DNA from: UKL13-2 sp038206765
GTDB lineage: Bacteria; Pseudomonadota; Gammaproteobacteria; Burkholderiales; Usitatibacteraceae
Reading direction: 5' to 3'
NCBI GenBank assembly: GCA_038206765.1
Contig: JBBRAM010000008.1
Span: 62,001-126,000, forward strand
DNA length: 64,000 nucleotides
In this document: one piece after another, positions 1-9,600 of the stretch
Position numbering within the stretch: position 1 is the first letter of the stretch
Layout: each line of letters starts with the position of its first letter
Notes under the pieces: model-generated
What the model was told of the DNA's origin: nothing
The model's database searches: none
The model's input: only the letters and a program-made list of their open reading frames with translations
Program-made: the position numbers and the translations under genes

Positions 1-511
1 AGGGCTGCACGCCAATGCGACGCAATGCATCGAGATTACTCTCAACGGTGTGGCGAAACGTCGCGCGCGGCGTCGGATAGGTATGCGTAAAACTGGATTT
101 CCACCATTTGGAATCGCGGCCTTCATTGATGCCCATGGCCCGTTGCGCAACCGAATATTTGGGCTTCAAAAGCCGCGTCAGCCACGCGCCGCGCGGGTGC
201 TCCGTCAAATGCAGCACCAAGTCATAGCGGCGCATTCGCAATTGTTTTAGCAGACGCAACTCGTGTGCGCCTTGTGAAAATAAATTGAGGTTTTTCCAAT
301 CGCGATCAATCGTAAACACCTCGGAAACGGCCGGATGCTCTGTCAACATTTCTCGGGTGTCATGGTAAATCAGTGCGTCGATCTCCATCGATGGCGCATG
401 ATTTTTGAGCACTTGGAAAACCGGCGAAGTGAGCAATACATCGCCGTGGTGGCGCAATTTGACGACAAGCGCGCGCTTGATTTTTGAGAGGTCAACGGCA
501 TCAGGAGTCAT
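1..511 (-). CDS. Lipopolysaccharide heptosyltransferase (RfaQ/WaaQ-like), partial
   Basis: The reading frame starts at an ATG at 511 and runs off the left edge, so only about 170 N-terminal residues are present. The N-terminus reads IKRALVVKLRHHGDVLLTSP, which closely matches the opening of the RfaQ/WaaQ branch of glycosyltransferase family 9 (KLRHHGDxLLxxPV). Later segments (YDLVLHLTEHPRGAWLTRLL) fit the first GT-B Rossmann domain. By family, the enzyme adds a heptose to the lipopolysaccharide inner core from ADP-heptose at the cytoplasmic face of the inner membrane. It is divergent from the peptidase gene at 757. The exact acceptor position cannot be told from this fragment. Confidence 0.8.
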   Translation of the reverse strand, partial: MTPDAVDLSKIKRALVVKLRHHGDVLLTSPVFQVLKNHAPSMEIDALIYHDTREMLTEHPAVSEVFTIDRDWKNLNLFSQGAHELRLLKQLRMRRYDLVLHLTEHPRGAWLTRLLKPKYSVAQRAMGINEGRDSKWWKSSFTHTYPTPRATFRHTVESNLDALRRIGVQP

Positions 512-756
512 GACGAGAAGATAACAGAATTTTATGCTCTCGGGATTGAAATATGCCGCCTGTACACGCGAAAAGAACACCACCTCCCTAAAGGGGTTAG
601 CCTTGAAACCCCGCGCCAATACTAGCGTTTCGGCAGTCAATGGCAAATTTTTGCAAAAGTGTTAGAGTCTCGGTTCGCCGGTATTGAGTACGCGCCCATC
701 GCCCACACCAGCCCCCAGAAATGAACTTCACTAAGCTTTTCACAAGGATAGTTTTC

Positions 757-3700
757 ATGAATTTTTCGTCGTTTTTGTCGTTGTTTTCGTACGTTTCGCT
801 CCCACGCACGATTTCGATCGCCGTTGGCTTCACTGCCATGGCCGCAACCGCAGCCGAGCTGGGCTATTTCCGCCAACCCGCCGTTTCTGGCGATACGATT
901 GTGTTTGTCGCAGAGGGCGATTTGTGGCGCACCTCAGTTTCAGCCGCGCCCGGTGCTGCGCCTTCGACTGCGCAACGCTTGACCAGCCATGCCGCTGAAG
1001 AATCGAACCCCGCGATTTCACCTGACGGAAAATGGGTGGCGTTCACAGGACGCTACGAGGGACCCGCCGAGGTTTATGTTATGCCGGTTAGCGGTGGCGC
1101 ACCCATCCGCCTCACTTTTGAAGGCGACAACGCCCGAGTGCAGGGATGGACGGCTGATAATAAGGTCGTATACGCAACGGCACGTTACTCCGACAAGCCA
1201 ACGACGCGGCTCTATACGGTCGATGTCGCAACTCGGGCACGAACTACGATTCCGCTAGCCGAAGCAGCGGAAGGTTGTTTTAATAACAACACCTTATTTT
1301 TTACGCGTCAGCCCTTGGCCTCGGACAACGTCAAGCATTACCACGGCGGGCTAGCGCAGAATATTTGGCGCTTTGATTCCAACGCCGTCGGCAAATCCGC
1401 GTCGGAAGCCGTGCTGCTGACTGGCGATTACAAGGGGACAAGCCGACAACCGATGTGTGATAACGCCCGCAACCGGATCTACTTTCTCTCTGACCGCGAT
1501 GGCACATTCAATGTTTGGTCGATGGACTTGACCGGGCGCGACGTCAAGCAGCACACCAATCACAAAGATTTTGATATTCGCGGCGCGTCCATTTCATCAG
1601 ACGGAAAATCAATTGTTTATCAGCGCGGCGCAGATGTTTATGTGCTTGATACTGCCACCAAGGCAGATCGAAAATTGGTGATTACGCTGCAATCTGATTT
1701 TGAGCACACCCGCACTCGATGGATCAAAACCCCATGGGATTTTGTGACTGATGTTGAGCCCTCACCCACCGGTGATCGCGTAGCCATCACCGCACGCGGT
1801 CAGATTTTTGTGGCTCCGGTTGGATCGGGACGCCGGGTGGAAGTGACGCGGGCGAGTGAAGTGCGGGCGCGCCGCGCTACTTTCTCAGCCGATGGTAAAT
1901 CGGTCTTTGCGTTTGCAGACCCATCGGGCGAGATGGAGCTCTGGCGCTATCCAGCAAACGGCGTTGGCGCTGGAAAACAACTTACCCAAAACGCCACCGT
2001 GCTCCGCCGCCAAGCAACGCCCTCGCCGGACGGGAAGTGGGTTGCGCATACCAACAACCGTAACGCCTTATTTTTGCTCAATATCGCCAGTGGCGAAGAC
2101 AAGCAAATTGATCGCAACGGCGACGATGCATTTGAGCACATCGTTTGGTCGCCGGATAGTCGTTGGATCGCATTTAGCAAATTCGGCGCGAACCAATTTG
2201 AAGCCCTGCATTTAATTGAAATCGCAACACTCAAACGTACGCAAATTACCAGCGAGCGATATGATGCCCGCGACGCGGCGTTTAGCCCCGATGGAAAGTG
2301 GCTTTACTTTTTATCGAACCGCAATTTACAAACCGTGGTTGGTTCGCCCTGGGGACAGCGTAATCCTGAACCGTTTTTTGATCGGCAGATAAAAATATAT
2401 GCCTATGCACTTGACCCGCAAGCGCGCTGGCCGTTCTTGCCCAAGGATGAGTTGCAAAAACCAGAGCCTGAGAAAAAAACGGACTCAGCAACTGCCTCTG
2501 TTTCTACCACCACGTCCTCGTCCACAGGCGCCGCCTCAACGGTCACCACCTCCGCAACGGCCAAAGTGGACGCGAAAGAAGCCGGCGTCGTAAACTCGGC
2601 TAAAAACGCAGCTAAAGTTTCACCGCTTGTGCTGGACGGCATTGCGGAGCGGCTGTATGAGGTGCCGATTCCGGCAGGCAATTACAGCGAGCTATCGACT
2701 GACGGCAAGCGGCTTTATGTGGCTGTTGCTGAACCAACACAGGAGCGCAAGCTATCGTTGCGTTCAGTCGCGATTGAGGCTGCGAGTGCGACGCCCGCAA
2801 CACTCGATGTTTTTTTTGAAGACATCCGCAGTTATCGACTGACGCAAGACGGTAAGAAAATTTTTCTACGTCGCGCAAACGAATTGTTTGTGTTTGAGGC
2901 GGGCAAAGCGGCGCCTGCACCTGCCGATCAGGCCAAGTTTGCGGTCAATCTGCGCGACTGGACATTCCCCGTTGATCCACGCGAGGAGTGGAAGCAAATG
3001 TACGTGGATGCTTGGCGAATGCATCGCGACTATTTTTACGATAAAAATATGCACGGTGCTGACTGGCCGAAAGTCCGTACTAAATACCAACCTTTGATGG
3101 AAAGAGTTACGGATCGCGCGGAAGTCAGTGATGTGCTCTCCCAAATGATTTCCGAAGTTTCTGCACTACACAGCCAAGTCGGCGCCAACGATATTCGGCG
3201 CGGCGCAGACACGATTGATGTTTCAAGCCTCGGCGCCGAATTTGAAAAAGCGCCACAGGGTTTCCGCGTGACGAAGATTTTTGGCGGCGATCCTGAACTG
3301 TTAGAGGAGCGCAGCCCTCTTGCACGGCCTGAAGTGAATGTCAAAGTGGGGGCTGTTATTACCAGCGTAAATGGCCTGAACGCCAGCGCTGTAGCCACTC
3401 TTGGCGAATTGCTCCGGAACCAGACGCAAAAACAAGTGCTGATGACGGTACTCGAATCCAACGGCAAAACGCGTGAGGTCATCGTCACCCCTACCGATCC
3501 GCGCCGCGACCGAGAACTGCGCTACCTCACTTGGGAACGTGAACGCAACGCAGTGGTGGAGGCGGCATCGGCGAAGCGTGTCGGCTATGTGCATTTGCAG
3601 GCCATGGGGCCAAACGATATTGCCCGCTGGGTACGCGAGTTCTATCCGGCGATAGCGCGTGAAGGATTGATTATCGACCTGCGCGGCAACAACGGCGGCT

Positions 3701-4191
3701 CAATTGATAGCTGGATTATTGAAAAACTCCAGCGCCGCGCGTGGCATTTTTGGCAGGGCCGTAGTAGCGACGAGCCATCCCACAATCAACAGCTCGCTTT
3801 CCGTGGTCATGTCGTGGCGCTCATTGATGCCAACACTTATTCAGATGGCGAGACGATGGCGCAAGGATTGAAGCGGCTTGGTATCGCGCCATTGATTGGC
3901 ATGACGACAGCAGGCGCGGGCATTTGGCTATCAGACCAAAACCGTTTGCGTGACAACGGAATTGCGCGTGCAGCTGAGTTTGGCTCGTTTGTCGATGATG
4001 GCAAAGAGCGCGCTTGGATTACCGAAGGGGTTGGTGTTGCCCCAGATATCCGTGTTGATAATTTGCCGCATGCAACATTCAATGGCAGCGATGCGCAGCT
4101 TGATGCGGCGGTCGCCTACTTGATGGACAAAATGGCAAAAGAGCCAATGCGGAAAATTTCTGTTCCAGCTTATCCGGTGGCGGTGAAGTAG
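757..4191 (+). CDS. Tricorn-like S41 family peptidase with TolB/PD40 propeller
   Basis: A 1144-residue secreted protein. The ATG at 757 is preferred over an in-frame ATG at 721 because AAGGA lies just upstream and the product then begins with a signal peptide ending near AATAAE. Residues about 30-560 hold TolB/WD40-like PD40 repeats (SPDGKWVAFTG, SADGKSVFAF, SPDSRWIAFS), which form beta-propellers. A low-complexity Ser/Thr/Ala linker follows, then a core region with a candidate catalytic His near 806 (SALHSQVG), a PDZ domain at about 815-900 and the S41 fold with LRGNNGGS. The likely Ser nucleophile is in NTYSDGET near 1029. Tricorn-type enzymes degrade peptides; this one is probably periplasmic. 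A strong hairpin terminator follows. Substrate unknown. Confidence 0.88.
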   Translation: MNFSSFLSLFSYVSLPRTISIAVGFTAMAATAAELGYFRQPAVSGDTIVFVAEGDLWRTSVSAAPGAAPSTAQRLTSHAAEESNPAISPDGKWVAFTGRYEGPAEVYVMPVSGGAPIRLTFEGDNARVQGWTADNKVVYATARYSDKPTTRLYTVDVATRARTTIPLAEAAEGCFNNNTLFFTRQPLASDNVKHYHGGLAQNIWRFDSNAVGKSASEAVLLTGDYKGTSRQPMCDNARNRIYFLSDRDGTFNVWSMDLTGRDVKQHTNHKDFDIRGASISSDGKSIVYQRGADVYVLDTATKADRKLVITLQSDFEHTRTRWIKTPWDFVTDVEPSPTGDRVAITARGQIFVAPVGSGRRVEVTRASEVRARRATFSADGKSVFAFADPSGEMELWRYPANGVGAGKQLTQNATVLRRQATPSPDGKWVAHTNNRNALFLLNIASGEDKQIDRNGDDAFEHIVWSPDSRWIAFSKFGANQFEALHLIEIATLKRTQITSERYDARDAAFSPDGKWLYFLSNRNLQTVVGSPWGQRNPEPFFDRQIKIYAYALDPQARWPFLPKDELQKPEPEKKTDSATASVSTTTSSSTGAASTVTTSATAKVDAKEAGVVNSAKNAAKVSPLVLDGIAERLYEVPIPAGNYSELSTDGKRLYVAVAEPTQERKLSLRSVAIEAASATPATLDVFFEDIRSYRLTQDGKKIFLRRANELFVFEAGKAAPAPADQAKFAVNLRDWTFPVDPREEWKQMYVDAWRMHRDYFYDKNMHGADWPKVRTKYQPLMERVTDRAEVSDVLSQMISEVSALHSQVGANDIRRGADTIDVSSLGAEFEKAPQGFRVTKIFGGDPELLEERSPLARPEVNVKVGAVITSVNGLNASAVATLGELLRNQTQKQVLMTVLESNGKTREVIVTPTDPRRDRELRYLTWERERNAVVEAASAKRVGYVHLQAMGPNDIARWVREFYPAIAREGLIIDLRGNNGGSIDSWIIEKLQRRAWHFWQGRSSDEPSHNQQLAFRGHVVALIDANTYSDGETMAQGLKRLGIAPLIGMTTAGAGIWLSDQNRLRDNGIARAAEFGSFVDDGKERAWITEGVGVAPDIRVDNLPHATFNGSDAQLDAAVAYLMDKMAKEPMRKISVPAYPVAVK

Positions 4192-4201
4192 ACCAGCTGA
4201 C

Positions 4202-4264
4202 AAAAAAATCGTCATCCCGGCGGGTTTACGGCATTACGTTGCCCCGCCGAAATGACGATTTTTT
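4202..4264. terminator. Bidirectional intrinsic terminator between convergent genes
   Basis: A long inverted repeat: A-run, ATCGTCAT, then CGGCGGG, a loop, CCCGCCG, then ATGACGAT and a T-run. The stem arms pair over about 17 bases with a small internal mismatch. An A-run precedes and a T-run follows, so it can terminate both the peptidase gene on the plus strand and the TonB receptor gene on the minus strand. Confidence 0.85.
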
Positions 4265-4307
4265 GCGCGTATTGGTTATTGGTTAGCCCCTTTTGTGGGT
4301 TAGGTGG

Positions 4308-4340
4308 CCTTAAGTAGCCTTAAGTAGCTTTAGCGAGCCT
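4308..4340. repeat. Short tandem repeat, 10-bp unit
   Basis: Two exact copies of CCTTAAGTAG are followed by a degenerate third (CTTTAGCGAG). The array ends at the stop codon of the TonB receptor gene. It is one of several short intergenic arrays in this window whose units are unrelated in sequence. Confidence 0.7.
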
Positions 4341-6216
4341 AAAACGCCACCGCCCGAATCGTTACAAACACCGAACGGCCCGGCTGGTTATAACCGCGAG
4401 CCAGGGTGTAATCACGGTTTGCCAGATTGGTTGTGTTGACATCAACTGTCCATGTTTTATCGACTTGATAACGCACATTCGCGCCTAGCAACGCATAGCC
4501 ACTCATTTTGCTGCTTGCGGCCTCGCTGGCAGATTCAAACCGTGCGCCGCTGGCAGTCACATCCACGCCAAACGACCATGTGCCGATTGAACGCGACAGG
4601 TTCACATTGCCAAACTGCTTCGCACGTGTACGAAGCTGCTTGCCGCTGTCGGCATCAATTGGCTTTTGCACGGTGAGCGCGGCATTAAGATTAAATCCCA
4701 GCAGCGTTGTGCCGCCATTCAACTCCCAGCCTTTGATGCGGGCACGGCGAATGTTTTGCGGCTTATTAGTTACAAAATCGTAAAGGATTAGGTCTTCGAT
4801 TTTGTTATCAAAGTAAGCGATACTGGCGCGTGCATCTTTATTGGCAAATTTAAAGCCGCCCTCTTTTTGTTCTCCACGTTCTGGCAGCAGCTTCGGATTG
4901 GAAAAGCCTGGATAGTACAAATCATTAAAACTCGGCGCGCGAAACGCTCGGCCACCGCGCGCATAAAGTAACGCTTGCGGTGTCAGTTGAATCCCGTAAG
5001 AAGCGCTGCCGGTGTTGCGGCTACCATATTGTTTTTCTTCATCGCGGCGGATCGTGAATTCAAATTGGTTTGCGTCCAAGCGTTCAAGGTAGCTGGCAAA
5101 GATTGCGTTAGTCGTGCGCTTCTTGGAATCATAATCGGTTGTTGACGATATTTTTTCCTCGCGCCACTCAACGCCCGCGCCCATGCTGCCAGTTAATGTC
5201 TTAAATTCATTCGACCAGACCGCTTGATTCTGCGCAGTCTTAAACGTGCCCGGGTAGTCCGAGGTAATGCGAATATCATCGGTGGTTTGGCCGACACGGA
5301 AATTCGATTTCCAATCCGGTGCGAAATTATTCTCCGACACCAACTGCAAACCCGACAAAATTTGTTTGTTTGACGGATCACCGGGCACGCCGTCATCGTA
5401 TTTCACGCGGCCAACCGATTGCCAAGCGGAAGCCGAGATGGTTTCGCCTTGCCAAAGCGTGTGCGAAATTTTCAGCAACACATTGGCATTGCTATACGGA
5501 TCACGATCAGGGTTATAGCCAAAAGGCCCGGCCAGCGCATTGGTAGCCGATCGCGCATTGACTTCTCGATAGCCCGCGTTAATGGTGAAGGATGTTTTGT
5601 CTTCCGTGGTCGTGAATCCGGCGCTCACTGAGCGTGCAGAATTGGAGCCTAGGCCTACCTCAGCCGTGAGGCGTGGTTTATCGGCTGCGCGGGTGAAAAT
5701 TTGGATGACGCCGCCAATGGCATCTGAGCCGTAAACGCCAGAAAGGGGCCCTTTGACGATCTCTATCCGCTCAATCAAATCGAGCGGAATGTTTTCGAAC
5801 GCAGCGCCACCAGAGGTTGAAGAGCCGAGCCTTAAACCATCCACCAACACCAAGGTGTGCTGGCTGTTCGCGCCGCGAATGAACACACCTGATGGCTGAC
5901 CGGCACCGCCGGTTGCACGAATTTCGACGCCGGCTTTGCGTTGCAACAGTTCGGTGAGGCTCAAGCCGCCTGCTGATTCAATGTCAGCACGGGTGATGAT
6001 GGCGGTTTGCGCGGGTGCGCTATCGGCATCTTGTGGCACGCGATTAGCCGTGACGACAATGTTGTTCAGCGAAGAAGCTGACGCGTTAGCGGTTGCGGAG
6101 GTTTGTGCCGACAGGTTGGCGGCGAACATTGCCGAAATCGCGAGGGGCAATATTGTTGGAGGGTATTTAAAACGGGAATGTGTTGTACAGGGTCGAGCTA
6201 AGGATAGGTTTTTCAT
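4339..6216 (-). CDS. btuB: BtuB-like TonB-dependent outer-membrane receptor (probable cobalamin transporter)
   Basis: About 625 residues if started at the ATG at 6216 (MKNLSLARP), which gives a signal peptide; a longer in-frame start exists at 6273. The mature N-terminus has a TonB-box-like NNIVVTANR. The plug domain follows, with the BtuB-type signature PSGVFIRGANSQHTLVLVDG and IEIVKGPLSGVYGSDAIGG. A 22-strand-type barrel then ends in the terminal aromatic VAF. The gene lies downstream of a well-formed cobalamin riboswitch at 6361-6569 on the same strand, which independently supports B12 or another corrinoid as substrate. Uptake would use TonB-ExbBD energy; none of those genes or btuCDF is in the window. 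Confidence 0.87.
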   Translation of the reverse strand: MKNLSLARPCTTHSRFKYPPTILPLAISAMFAANLSAQTSATANASASSLNNIVVTANRVPQDADSAPAQTAIITRADIESAGGLSLTELLQRKAGVEIRATGGAGQPSGVFIRGANSQHTLVLVDGLRLGSSTSGGAAFENIPLDLIERIEIVKGPLSGVYGSDAIGGVIQIFTRAADKPRLTAEVGLGSNSARSVSAGFTTTEDKTSFTINAGYREVNARSATNALAGPFGYNPDRDPYSNANVLLKISHTLWQGETISASAWQSVGRVKYDDGVPGDPSNKQILSGLQLVSENNFAPDWKSNFRVGQTTDDIRITSDYPGTFKTAQNQAVWSNEFKTLTGSMGAGVEWREEKISSTTDYDSKKRTTNAIFASYLERLDANQFEFTIRRDEEKQYGSRNTGSASYGIQLTPQALLYARGGRAFRAPSFNDLYYPGFSNPKLLPERGEQKEGGFKFANKDARASIAYFDNKIEDLILYDFVTNKPQNIRRARIKGWELNGGTTLLGFNLNAALTVQKPIDADSGKQLRTRAKQFGNVNLSRSIGTWSFGVDVTASGARFESASEAASSKMSGYALLGANVRYQVDKTWTVDVNTTNLANRDYTLARGYNQPGRSVFVTIRAVAF

Positions 6217-6320
6217 AAAATATTTTCGTAGAAGTGGCAAGCGTCCCCGCAAGCCACGTGAGTCTTCATGCACAGCGCGTTGGTGTGGAATACAGCGCCG
6301 TGCACACCGTCATGCGCATT

Positions 6321-6350
6321 TTTAAACTGCCTTAACCTGCTTTAAACTGG
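6321..6350. repeat. Short tandem repeat, 10-bp unit, in btuB leader
   Basis: Three 10-bp units (TTTAAACTGC, CTTAACCTGC, TTTAAACTGG) lie between the riboswitch and the btuB start. They belong to the same class of short intergenic arrays seen elsewhere in the window. Confidence 0.6.
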
Positions 6351-6360
6351 CAATACGCAC

Positions 6361-6569
6361 GGTGCGGGGCCGGTATCCGGACTGATGGGTTGCGATGACA
6401 CCATCGTCATCACCTTTGCAGCGCCCTTCCCAGACCAACATCATCCAGTGGATCGCACTACAAAATACCCAATCACCGTTGCGGGGGCAGTGCGTGACTG
6501 TTCCAACTGCTGATGGAACCACACGCTTCCCGTTTAACTTGAGCCGCAAACCTTAGCTGCTCAAGCACC
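6361..6569 (-). promoter_or_regulatory. Cobalamin (AdoCbl) riboswitch
   Basis: On the minus strand the conserved elements occur in order: GGTGC pairing with GCACC at the far end (P1), a TTGAG/CTCAA stem followed by AAACGGGAA, CTGCCCCCGCAACGGT, then CCACTG, GGGAAGG, GATGACGATGGTGTCATCGCA and CAGTCCGGATACCGGCC. These match the class I cobalamin riboswitch core, including the B12 box. It sits about 145 bases upstream of the btuB-like start. Binding of adenosylcobalamin would be expected to lower expression of the receptor. Confidence 0.93.
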
Positions 6570-6692
6570 TCACACGCCGAAGATTGTACGCGCTTGAGGT
6601 GCGCCAACGCTCTTGCTATCATTTTGCGATACCCTACTCGCCTCGTTGTGCCAATTATTGCTGGTGCAATTCAATTTTTTGTCGGAGATGAA

Positions 6693-9600
6693 ATGCCTAT
6701 TTTTTCTGCCTTTCGCGTGGCTTTGTATTTGGCTTTATGTTTAGTTGCTCTGAGCGCACCCTCTTTCGTATGGTCCGCCGCCGCCTCTGATACTGACGCT
6801 GAGAAATCAAAGCCAAAGTGGGATGTCAATAAACCGCCTGGCGCATCCGCCACGGTAAAAATCGACACCCGTACCGGCACTTGGATGACGGTGGATGTGA
6901 GCCCCGACGGTAAACAAATCGTGTTTGATTTACTGGGCGATTTATATCTGCTGCCGATTGCGGGCGGTGAGGCGAAAGCGCTAACGCATTCGATGGCGTG
7001 GGAAATGCAGGCACGATTTAGCCCCGATGGCAAGAAGCTGACGTATATGTCCGATGCCGGCGGTGGCGACAATATCTGGACAATGAATGTCGATGGTACC
7101 GATGCACGCGAAATCAGCAAAGAAAAAATCCGCATGATGAACAATCCCGTCTGGCATCCAAACGGGCAATACATCGCGGCACGCAAACATTACGCCGGAA
7201 CACGCTCGCTCGGTTCGGGCGAGATTTGGCTTTTCCACGCGGGCGCAACGAGTGAAGGTGTGCAGCTAAACGAAAAACCAAATTGGCAAAAAGACCTTGG
7301 CGAGCCCGCGTTTTCGCCCGATGGCCGCTACGTTTATTACTCACAAGACACCACACCGGGCAAAAATTTTGAATACAACAAAGATTCCAACAAGCAGATC
7401 TACCAAATTTTCCGGCACGACTTGCAGGACGGTAAAACCAAAGCATTTGTCAGCGGTGCAGGTGGCGCGGTGCGTCCTACGCCTTCGCCCGATGGAAAAT
7501 ATTTGGCGTTTGTGCGACGTGTTCGCAACCAATCGACGCTATTTTTAAAAGACCTACAAACAGGGGCGGAAACCGTTGCCTGGTCCGGCCTAGAGCGCGA
7601 TATGCAGGAGGCGTGGGCGGTGCATGGTGTGTATCCATCGTTTGCATGGATGCCCGGTAGCAAGGAAATTGTGGTGTGGGCGCAGGGGAAAATTTGGCGG
7701 GTTGATCCTTTTTCGGCCAACACCGGAAACAAAAATGCCGCAAAAGAAATTCCGTTCCATGTTGCCGATACGCGCGAAATTCGGGAAGCGGTACGATTTG
7801 AAACCAAAGTAGCGCCCGATAGTTTCGATGTGCACCAACTGCGCTGGGTTAATGTTTCGCCTGCGGGCGACAAAGTGATTTATTCCGCTCTTGGCCATCT
7901 TTATTTGCGTAACTTGCCAGAAGGCAAGCCGCAGCGCTTAACGAAATTCGATGATCGTTTTGAATTGTGGCCTTCGTTCTCGCGCGACGGAAAATCGATT
8001 GTCTTCACCACTTGGAATGATGCAAAGCTAGGCTCAGTCCGAACCCTTGATCTCGCCAGCGGCAAAGAGAGCGCGTTGACGCGTGAGCCTGGAAAGTATC
8101 TCTCACCAACGTTCTCGCCGGACGGCAAACAAGTCGTGTTCATGAAGGCGCGCGGCGGCTATTTGACAACACCGTGGTACGGTATTGAAACCGGCATATT
8201 TTCGGTGCCAACTGACGCGAAAGCCGCGCCCCGCCTTGTGGTTGAGGATGGTAGCGATCCCCTGTTTGGCGCGGATAACGAGCACATTTATGTAACCCGC
8301 CAGAACACCACCGGCGAGGTGGATTGGGCGATGCAACTGGTGCGCGTGAAGTTGGATAAATCAGCCGAGCATGTGGTGGTGAAGGGGGATTTCACCAGCG
8401 ATTTTGCGCTCTCACCCGATGGTGCATGGCTTGCGTTTGAGGAACGATTCCACACCTATGTGATGCCGCTGCCACAAGCAGGCAAGACGATTTCTATCGG
8501 CCCGAAAGCAGAAGCGCTGCCGGTGAAACAGCTCGATGTGAATGCCGGCAAGTATGTGCATTTTTCGGGCGATAGCAAAACCGTTTATTTCTCATTGGGC
8601 AATGAACTCTTTACCCGGCCATTGAAGGACGCATTCACTTTCACATCAACCACGGTTAAAGACGCAAAAGACCTACCAAAAATGGCTGAGAATGGCGTAA
8701 ACATTGGCTTTGCAGCCAATGCGGACAAACCCGCCGCCACAGTGGTCATCAATGGCGCAAGGGTTGTCACGATGAAGGGCGATGAAGTGATTGATAACGC
8801 CCGCATCGTCGTCAAAGGCAATCGCATCACCGCCATTGGCAAGATGGCCGAGGTGGTCGCACCGGCAGGTGCAACGGTAATCGATGCGGTTGGCAAAACC
8901 ATCATCCCCGGATTGGTCGATGTGCATTGGCATGGCGGCATGGCGGAAGATGAAATTATTCCGCAGCAAAGTTGGATCAACTATGCATCGCTCGCATTTG
9001 GCGTGACGACGATTCACGACCCGTCGAATAACACCTCAGATATTTTTACGCAAAGCGAATTGCAGCGTGCGGGGCTGGTGGTGGGGCCACGTATTTACTC
9101 GACGGGCACGATTTTATATGGCGCAAAGGCGAACATGAGTGCGGTGGTCAATAGTTTGGACGACGCGCTCACGCACTTGAAACGCATGAAAGCCGCCGGT
9201 GCGATCTCGGTCAAAAGCTATAACCAACCGCGCCGCGATCAGCGCCAGCAAATATTGGAAGCGGCGCGCCAAACCAACATGATGGTGGTGCCCGAAGGTG
9301 GCTCGCTGTTCCAGATGAACATGACGATGGTCGTCGATGGCCATACCGGTGTGGAGCACGCGATTCCGGTCGCCAGTGCCTACGACGATGTAAAGCAACT
9401 TTGGTCACAAACTAAGGTGGGCTACACACCAACGCTGGGCGTGGGCTATGGCGGGCTCGATGGCGAGCACTACTGGTACGCGCACACGGATGTGTGGAAG
9501 CACCCGATCCTCTCCCGCTATGTGCCGCGCACCTTACTCGAACCACGCAGCGTGCGCCGTGAAATGGCACCGGAAGAAGATTTCAACATCATTAAAGTTG

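Noticed and set aside
721..756. Upstream in-frame ATG of the S41 peptidase gene
   Set aside because: No ribosome site precedes it, while AAGGA precedes the ATG at 757 and the signal peptide fits the shorter start.
6322..6549. A 75-codon minus-strand frame upstream of btuB
   Set aside because: It lies over the cobalamin riboswitch, and its codons are explained by conserved RNA elements.
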